The notes under the pieces: model-generated | What the model was told of the DNA's origin: nothing | The model's input: only the letters and a program-made list of their open reading frames with translations | Databases searched by the model: none | Virus record (IMG/VR): IMGVR_UViG_3300033148_001917 | Coordinates: 1-42,695 of that record | Reading direction: 5' to 3' (one strand) | DNA: 42,695 nucleotides | Origin: a virus | Part shown: positions 39,055 through 42,695 of the stretch, piece by piece | Position numbering within the stretch: position 1 is the stretch's first letter | Layout of the letters: every line of letters begins with the position of its first letter | Program-made: the position numbers and the translations under genes

Positions 39055-39117
39055 AGTATACACAATAGTGCAATCAAGTAAAGCCCAATAGTGCAAATAA
39101 ATTGAACGATTGTGCTG
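39055..39117. promoter_or_regulatory. Leftward early promoter with three operator-like sites
   Basis: On the minus strand TTTACT (39082-39077) and TATACT (39060-39055) are 16 bases apart and form a good -35/-10 pair. Three related sites surround it: CAATAGTGCAA at 39063-39073 and again at 39086-39096 (23 bases apart, preceded by CA and CC), and an inverted relative AACGATTGTGCT at 39105-39116. The first lies exactly in the promoter spacer. Binding there would block the leftward operon. Confidence 0.75.
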
Positions 39118-39149
39118 GACAAGCCCGCACAGATGTGCATAATCAGGGT

Positions 39150-39338
39150 ATGTGCAAATTACTTAAAGAAACATTAGCATTAGCTAATAAAACACGGCTC
39201 ACGGTTCCAGAGATATGTGAAGCGGCCAGAGTCAAGCAAAGATGGTATTACGACCTCCTATCAGGAAGATTCAAAGATCCGGGGGTCAATAAGATAGAAC
39301 GAATACATAAGGTTTTGAAAAGGAAAAGACGAAGATGA
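39150..39338 (+). CDS. Cro-like helix-turn-helix regulator, 62 aa
   Basis: I choose ATG 39150; a longer frame from 39102 has no better start. The protein has a HTH of the form TVPEICEAARVKQRWYYDLL followed by a basic end (HKVLKRKRRR), sized like Cro. It lies right of the divergent early control region with three operator-like sites and is the obvious candidate to bind them. Confidence 0.7.
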   Translation: MCKLLKETLALANKTRLTVPEICEAARVKQRWYYDLLSGRFKDPGVNKIERIHKVLKRKRRR

Positions 39339-39637
39339 TAATCCCTATTAATGACACCTATAGAATTAACAGTGACTCCTATCAGTGGAAGGTGGAGAAA
39401 TTCTCCCACATCATTAAATCAGGCGAAGATATTGGTAAAGAAAGATGGAAGGCTCTGACCTATCACGGAGAACTGGACAAGGCCGTACAACGCTGCGCTG
39501 AGAGGATGATTAGGGAAACTGACTGTACAGGTATTGCTGAGGCTGAAAAGGCCGTGGAGCGCATTGCTGCGACCTTAAAAGAGGCTATAGGTGATAGGCT
39601 TAATATTTCTGTGGTTATTAGCAGGGTAGAATTATAA
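39335..39637 (+). CDS. DUF5405 family protein
   Basis: ATGA overlap with the regulator. MIIPINDTYRINSDSYQWKV, then KERWKALTYHGELDKAVQRC, and TLKEAIGDRLNI fit the DUF5405 family known in enterobacterial and related phages next to early regulators. Function unknown. Confidence 0.75.
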   Translation: MIIPINDTYRINSDSYQWKVEKFSHIIKSGEDIGKERWKALTYHGELDKAVQRCAERMIRETDCTGIAEAEKAVERIAATLKEAIGDRLNISVVISRVEL

Positions 39638-39691
39638 GGGCTTAGAGAGTGAATGAGGGTATATAAGTTTATCATTATATAGGAGAGAGAA

Positions 39692-39907
39692 ATGAAATTA
39701 CCAGAAGAAGGTAAAGACTTTAGACAAGTATTCGATCATGTTTTGTTTCAAAAAGAACTTGAGGCTATTGCTGAAAGAATGACAGAAAGACAGGAAGCCG
39801 CAGATGATGTCTTTGTAAAATTAGCTCATGCAGTAGTTTCGTTAGCTATGACCGAAATTGCTGTAGCGGCAAAGAAAGCTATCGTAGAGATTGAGATCAG
39901 ACAGTAG
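39692..39907 (+). CDS. Helical acidic protein, 71 aa
   Basis: AGGAGAGAGAA precedes the ATG. Rich in Glu/Ala/Val helices (LEAIAERMTERQEAADDVFV). No family recognised. Confidence 0.6.
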   Translation: MKLPEEGKDFRQVFDHVLFQKELEAIAERMTERQEAADDVFVKLAHAVVSLAMTEIAVAAKKAIVEIEIRQ

Positions 39908-39943
39908 TCCCCCGTCTTACAGGGATAAATATAGGAGAGGATG

Positions 39944-40171
39944 ATGAAAGAATGTAAAGATTGTACATTTCCAGATGTAAAAAAAGGTGATGTTGTTAGA
40001 TTCATCGAAGATGGTGATTTATATCTTGTTTGTAGAGACCAAAAAGACGGCACTAAGAAAATTCTTTGTTCTTTAGATGGCGGAAATATTTGGGATAGTA
40101 ACAGCTTATGGGGATTATGCCGTGAGCCTAATGAATTTGAAAAGGTTGAAGTCTGTTACAAGGTACTTTAA
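39944..40171 (+). CDS. Cys-containing hypothetical protein, 75 aa
   Basis: AGGAGAGG with spacing to ATG 39944; ATG 39941 is adjacent but too close to the site. KECKDCTF, VRFIEDGDLYLVCRDQK, and LWGLCREP suggest a small beta barrel with optional metal site. Function unknown. Confidence 0.6.
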   Translation: MKECKDCTFPDVKKGDVVRFIEDGDLYLVCRDQKDGTKKILCSLDGGNIWDSNSLWGLCREPNEFEKVEVCYKVL

Positions 40172-40181
40172 GGGATTGGTT

Positions 40182-40328
40182 ATGAAAATATCAATATCGC
40201 TGTTAATAATTATTGCATCTGGCGTAATAGGTTTTATATCTCAGGCAGAAGGATGGATTGAAGCTCCCGCTGTGTTTTGGGGAATAGGTGGTATAACAGG
40301 ATTTATTGTTGGAATAAATACTGAATAG
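40182..40328 (+). CDS. Two-helix membrane protein, 48 aa
   Basis: A hydrophobic N-terminal helix (ISLLIIIASGVIGFISQ) and a second (FWGIGGITGFIVGI) with a small loop between. Typical of small phage membrane proteins. Role unknown. Confidence 0.6.
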   Translation: MKISISLLIIIASGVIGFISQAEGWIEAPAVFWGIGGITGFIVGINTE

Positions 40329-40331
40329 ATT

Positions 40332-40529
40332 ATGGATATACCTCTGGATAAAGAGTTTCTTGTTTATATCTCCTTGAAATTCCCGGAGGATATCCACCCG
40401 GACATGTCTCCAGCAGGGCGGCATCCCTGTTCTTATGCCAAGGACGCAAGTGGAGACATTCATTACCGAGTGACCCCTTCGTTAACAGGGGTAGTGAGAG
40501 AGCTGGTTGCCTGTGAAAGCCTTTTCTGA
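40332..40529 (+). CDS. Possible protein, 65 aa, overlapping a structured region
   Basis: ATG three bases after the preceding stop but without ribosome-binding site. Composition is protein-like (MDIPLDKEFLVYISLKFPED). However, the same DNA has an inverted pair ATGTCTCCA/TGGAGACAT (near 40404 and 40451) that encloses CAGGG/CCCTG, plus CCCCT/AGGGG further on. It may be coding, structured RNA or both. Confidence 0.35.
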   Translation: MDIPLDKEFLVYISLKFPEDIHPDMSPAGRHPCSYAKDASGDIHYRVTPSLTGVVRELVACESLF

Positions 40530-40577
40530 GTCGCTATCGGATGGGGTGAGTGCCGCAGCCAGCTTAATCATTTTATT

Positions 40578-40663
40578 GATAGCTATAGTGTAATGCGCTG
40601 AAAAGGGTAACACGCAACCCGAAATGGTTGAGAGGTAGGTTCGATTCCTACTAGCTATCGCCA
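40578..40663 (+). tRNA. tRNA-like element with D-loop insertion and short anticodon loop
   Basis: The layout follows a tRNA: acceptor GATAGCTA/TAGCTATC (8 bp), T8 A9, D-stem GTGT/ACAC (40588-40591, 40610-40613), anticodon stem CAACC/GGTTG (40615-40619, 40626-40630), variable AGAG, T-arm GTAGG-TTCGATT-CCTAC (40635-40651) and GCCA (40660-40663). The D-loop is 18 nt; removing CGCTGAAAAG would leave a canonical AATGGGTA. The anticodon loop CGAAAT has six bases and no U33, so the anticodon is uncertain (GAA if read as a one-base-deleted loop). Probably a degraded or repurposed tRNA. CCA is encoded. Confidence 0.65.
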
Positions 40664-40681
40664 TTTAACCAGGAGAGTGAG

Positions 40682-40846
40682 ATGGCTATATATCTATGCC
40701 CAGACTGTGATGAGCTAAAAGATTACTTCCCTTGTGAGGATTGTGTATGTCCTGATTGTGCAGAAAAACGAGATCAGGAATGTGAATTACTGTCTGATTA
40801 TAGTGGGGAGAAAGCTCACACACCCTCCCCGAAGGAAGGGGTATGA
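40682..40846 (+). CDS. Zinc-finger protein, 54 aa
   Basis: GGAGAG precedes the ATG by five bases. Six cysteines in a CPDC, CEDCVCPDC arrangement form a zinc-binding module, followed by an acidic then basic tail. Function unknown. It overlaps the next gene by ATGA. Confidence 0.65.
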   Translation: MAIYLCPDCDELKDYFPCEDCVCPDCAEKRDQECELLSDYSGEKAHTPSPKEGV

Positions 40847-41025
40847 ACACCCGTGTCAGGCCAGCAAGCCTTTATGGGTTTGACATCGAAGGGATGATGT
40901 CTATAATTGAAAGTGCGAGTTCCAATGGAAAGATTGTAGCACATTTTTATCCCTCCATTGCAAAATCTTCAAACACTCGCCGGACATCTCCCGATAGAAA
41001 AGAGCCTGAATGGGCTGCTAGATAG
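40843..41025 (+). CDS. Hypothetical basic protein, 60 aa
   Basis: GAAGGAAGGGG precedes the ATG with an ATGA overlap. MNTRVRPASLYGFDIEGMMS, Ser-rich middle (SIIESASSNGK) and Arg-rich end. No family recognised. Confidence 0.5.
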   Translation: MNTRVRPASLYGFDIEGMMSIIESASSNGKIVAHFYPSIAKSSNTRRTSPDRKEPEWAAR

Positions 41026-41027
41026 AA

Positions 41028-41090
41028 AACACTAGTCATACCGGCACACCCTTAAGGTATGGTTGACACCCCCAGAGTGTTACTGAGGGG
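41028..41090 (+). promoter_or_regulatory. Predicted pseudoknot covering a Shine-Dalgarno
   Basis: AACACT (41028-41033) can pair with AGTGTT (41076-41081), which is the loop of a hairpin CCCCCAG (41069-41075) with CTGAGGGG (41083-41090, one bulged A); a separate hairpin CATACC/GGTATG (41037-41061) lies between. The right arm GAGGGG is the ribosome-binding site for GTG 41097. Folding would hide it, so translation of the following gene may be switched by a ligand, protein or RNA. Confidence 0.55.
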
Positions 41091-41096
41091 TAAAAG

Positions 41097-41336
41097 GTGA
41101 AGGTTAAATGGGTGGAATGCGAGGTTAATATGGATAAATTAACTAAAAATCAGAAACGTTACTTGTCACGCCGAGTATGCGGCCTATGCGAGCAGCAATT
41201 AAACAGGATTAATACACCTCAAGATTGTTGCCCTATGTTTGGCGGAGAACGCTGCTCTCAGGAAATTATTGATGAACGCAGATCTGATTGTTTAAGTAAT
41301 TATAAACCAAAGCAGACACAGACCGAATCTGGATAA
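41097..41336 (+). CDS. Cys-rich hypothetical protein, 79 aa
   Basis: GTG 41097 has GAGGGG six bases upstream and fits the pseudoknot; ATG 41130 is the alternative. Seven cysteines (VCGLCEQQ, DCCPMFGGERCSQ, SDCLS) suggest metal binding. Found in the early operon. Function unknown. Confidence 0.6.
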   Translation: MKVKWVECEVNMDKLTKNQKRYLSRRVCGLCEQQLNRINTPQDCCPMFGGERCSQEIIDERRSDCLSNYKPKQTQTESG

Positions 41337-41602
41337 GTTAACACCCTTCGGGGATATCAGTATTACGGCAGGAAGAGTATTTAGATGAGGGGTTGGTTTA
41401 GCTGGCATTAACGCAGCCATATGTCAATCCGACCATGAAACTAGACGGGTTGCTTGTCTGGGGAGAATCGGGGTAGCAATCAACCTCTCTTTTAAATGCT
41501 TTTTTTGATTATAAGTAATATGGATATAAGGCAGGAACCCTAAAGACCTAGAGTCAAAGGCTTCCACCCTTGGGTAGATATGGCTTAAATAAAGGAGAGA
41601 AC
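41337..41602. other. 266-bp gene-free spacer with stems
   Basis: No gene fits. It contains a CCC-TTCG-GGG tetraloop hairpin at 41344-41353, a GCTG/CAGC hairpin at 41401-41417 and a seven-T run at 41500-41506 not directly preceded by a clear stem. The last part holds AAAGGAGAG, the ribosome-binding site of the next gene. Confidence 0.5.
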
Positions 41603-41950
41603 ATGACCTTTGAAGACTGGTGGAAAGTCTACCCCAAGAAGGTAGGTAAGAAGCTATCAAAGAAGATATGGGATAGGGATAAGCTGAAAGCTGATGAGTT
41701 GATAGCCAAATTAGAGATCCAGGTAAAGACATGCGCAAGATACCAGAACAGACAATACATACCAGACCCGGCTACTTATCTAAACCAGGAACGGTGGGAT
41801 GATGAAATCGAGGTACAAAGGATAGAAGTAAAATTACCCAGAAACAACGACGATCTCATAGCCTTTGCTGAGAGTCATGGAATAAAGACCCAACGAGGGG
41901 AAAGCTATCCTGAATTCAGACAACGTATTGAAAGAGAACTAAGAAAATGA
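41603..41950 (+). CDS. Replication protein O-like C-terminal domain, 115 aa
   Basis: AAAGGAGAG precedes ATG 41603. TFEDWWKVYPKKVGKKLSKKIW, then DELIAKLEIQVK, QYIPDPATYLNQERWDDEIE are hallmark elements of the C-terminal domain of phage replication-initiator (O-like) proteins and helicase-recruiting DnaT-like proteins. No N-terminal origin-binding domain is present here, so this is a stand-alone module, maybe a helicase loader or host-primosome recruiter. The only clear replication gene in the genome. Confidence 0.7.
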   Translation: MTFEDWWKVYPKKVGKKLSKKIWDRDKLKADELIAKLEIQVKTCARYQNRQYIPDPATYLNQERWDDEIEVQRIEVKLPRNNDDLIAFAESHGIKTQRGESYPEFRQRIERELRK

Positions 41951-42147
41951 GATGTGATTTATGCAACACAAATGATGAGACCCTTTGGAAATCTGGTAAT
42001 AATAGATTATGTCCTAAGTGTTGTGTCGCATTTATTTATCATAATTTCGGATACTCACATAAAACATATATCAAGCAAGGATTGAAAGGATTTATAAGTA
42101 GAAAATGGATTGAATTAAGACAAAGGATAGTAAAGGAGAATTTGTGA
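41947..42147 (+). CDS. Zinc-ribbon protein, 66 aa
   Basis: ATGA overlap with the previous gene. CDLC and CPKC pairs hold zinc, followed by a basic helical part (YIKQGLKGFISRKWIELRQR). May assist replication or transcription. Function unknown. Confidence 0.6.
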   Translation: MRCDLCNTNDETLWKSGNNRLCPKCCVAFIYHNFGYSHKTYIKQGLKGFISRKWIELRQRIVKENL

Positions 42148-42347
42148 GAGATTGTATAAAAACACGATTCTACATTGTGGATAAGGACTTTATTCCGAAA
42201 ACTGGAAAGTACAAGCATCTAGGTAATGCAATCGACTTCCTTACTAAGAATGTTAAAAAGGAAGAATGCAGAAGAAAATGGGGAGAGCTTCGTGAAAGAG
42301 GTTATAAAGTTATTATGTCAACCGATGAAATAGTAAAGTTGAGCTGA
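42144..42347 (+). CDS. Hypothetical basic protein, 67 aa
   Basis: GTG start with AAAGGAG upstream. Basic, with GKYKHLGNAIDFLTKNVKKE and RRKWGELRERGYKVIM. No family recognised. Confidence 0.6.
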   Translation: MRDCIKTRFYIVDKDFIPKTGKYKHLGNAIDFLTKNVKKEECRRKWGELRERGYKVIMSTDEIVKLS

Positions 42348-42385
42348 GACAACGTATAATTAATGAGAACTTGTGAGGTGATGGT

Positions 42386-42695
42386 ATGTCATTTGAAATA
42401 GATGAAGAATATTGGTCTGGATTAAAAGATAACTACAAAGAAGCTTCGGATAGGCTGGCGCAGTTGATACAAATAATTGAACTAGAGGCATCGTTTCATG
42501 TAAGCAATTATAATCAAATGATTGAATTAGCTTCACAGCTAAAAAAGGAAAGAGTACAAATAGTTAAAGAAGCTACCAAATCTTATTCAGATGTAATGAG
42601 TAGAATTAGCGAACATAGTTCGCCAGATGAGCATATATTCGATACAGCCATGAGAATAATAGATAAATTTGAAAATGAAACGAACACACACAACA
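42386..42695 (+). CDS. Hypothetical helical protein, N-terminal part; wraps to base 119
   Basis: GAGGTG precedes ATG 42386. The frame continues past the window end into 115-119 to make 104 residues. Acidic helical protein (IDEEYWSGLKDNYKEASDRL, then AQLIQIIELEASFH). Function unknown. The clean closure across the ends shows the genome is circular or permuted. Confidence 0.8.
   Translation, partial: MSFEIDEEYWSGLKDNYKEASDRLAQLIQIIELEASFHVSNYNQMIELASQLKKERVQIVKEATKSYSDVMSRISEHSSPDEHIFDTAMRIIDKFENETNTHN
42582..42695. repeat. Terminal direct repeat, right copy
   Basis: Identical to 1-114. Assembly overlap of a circular map. Confidence 0.95.

Noticed and set aside
40332-40529. Treating the region only as structured RNA
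   Set aside because: Inverted repeats are present, but an open frame of normal composition also covers it, so I kept it as a low-confidence gene and did not claim an RNA element.
40578-40663. A tmRNA or selenocysteine tRNA
   Set aside because: The 8-bp acceptor with G discriminator recalls tRNA-Sec, but the long variable arm and UCA anticodon are missing; the two acceptor halves are only 86 nt apart, which excludes tmRNA.
41446-41508. Terminator at the seven-T run
   Set aside because: No stable hairpin ends directly before the T-run, and the downstream gene belongs to the same operon.
1-42695. Integrase, CI-type repressor or CRISPR array
   Set aside because: No tyrosine or serine recombinase motif, no repressor with a peptidase domain and no regular repeat-spacer arrangement was seen in the entire window.

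Overview
The window is a complete, circularly permuted genome of a double-stranded DNA tailed phage that infects a Gram-negative bacterium. The first 114 bases recur exactly as the last 114, so the unit genome is about 42,581 bp and one small gene runs across the junction. The virion set points to a podovirus: large terminase, long portal, scaffold, N4-gp56-type major capsid protein, short-tail connector and tail-tube proteins, a GNAT-like internal protein and large alanine/glycine-rich ejection proteins. There is no tape measure and no sheath. I see no integrase, CI-type repressor, DNA polymerase, helicase or RNA polymerase, so the phage is probably lytic or non-integrating and depends on the host replisome. 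Spanin-like proteins, a lipobox protein and the NinB, YbcO and DUF5405 families suggest a gammaproteobacterial or related host. The host species cannot be read from the sequence.

Layout. (1) 39.1-42.7 kb and 0.1-6.1 kb, plus strand: an early/middle operon of many tightly overlapping small genes (Cro-like regulator, DUF5405, zinc-ribbon proteins, an isolated replication-O-like domain, a DNA-methyltransferase-like protein, NinB, a YbcO-type nuclease, a PD-(D/E)XK-like nuclease), ending in a possible Q-like late antiterminator and a GIY-YIG protein. (2) 6.09-6.57 kb: a non-coding, strongly structured leader with an intrinsic terminator. (3) 6.57-10.76 kb, plus: virion surface/appendage genes (LamG-like and fibre-like), interrupted by an antisense HNH homing-type endonuclease. 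(4) 10.74-11.80 kb, minus: five small early-type genes. (5) 11.9-13.6 kb, plus: a possible small terminase, microproteins, a 440-bp gene-free region and an HTH protein. (6) 13.6-18.6 kb, plus: a glycan-modification cassette with three glycosyltransferase-like proteins, a GDP-mannose 4,6-dehydratase, a methyltransferase joined to a kinase C-lobe that recalls WbdD, and two AT-rich unknowns, one with a Tat signal. (7) 18.6-32.7 kb: packaging, capsid, tail and ejection genes. (8) 32.7-34.6 kb: lysis genes. (9) 34.6-39.03 kb, minus: a leftward early operon with a Rad52-like annealing protein, an SSB-like protein with an acidic DETIPF tail, and an AP2-HNH endonuclease.

How the parts may work together. 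The divergent leftward and rightward early operons start at 39.03-39.15 kb, where three related operator-like sites flank a recognisable leftward promoter next to a Cro-like gene. Two nearly identical 16-bp palindromes (11.88 and 12.75 kb) mark a second regulatory pair around the small-terminase block. The order Q-like protein, leader, terminator, virion genes resembles the Q/pR'/tR' late switch of lambdoid phages. Three further RNA-level features stand out: a tRNA-like element with a 10-nt D-loop insertion and a 6-nt anticodon loop (40.58 kb), a predicted pseudoknot that covers a ribosome-binding site (41.03-41.09 kb), and a duplicated gene-boundary linker around 4.3-4.95 kb that looks like a footprint of cassette exchange.
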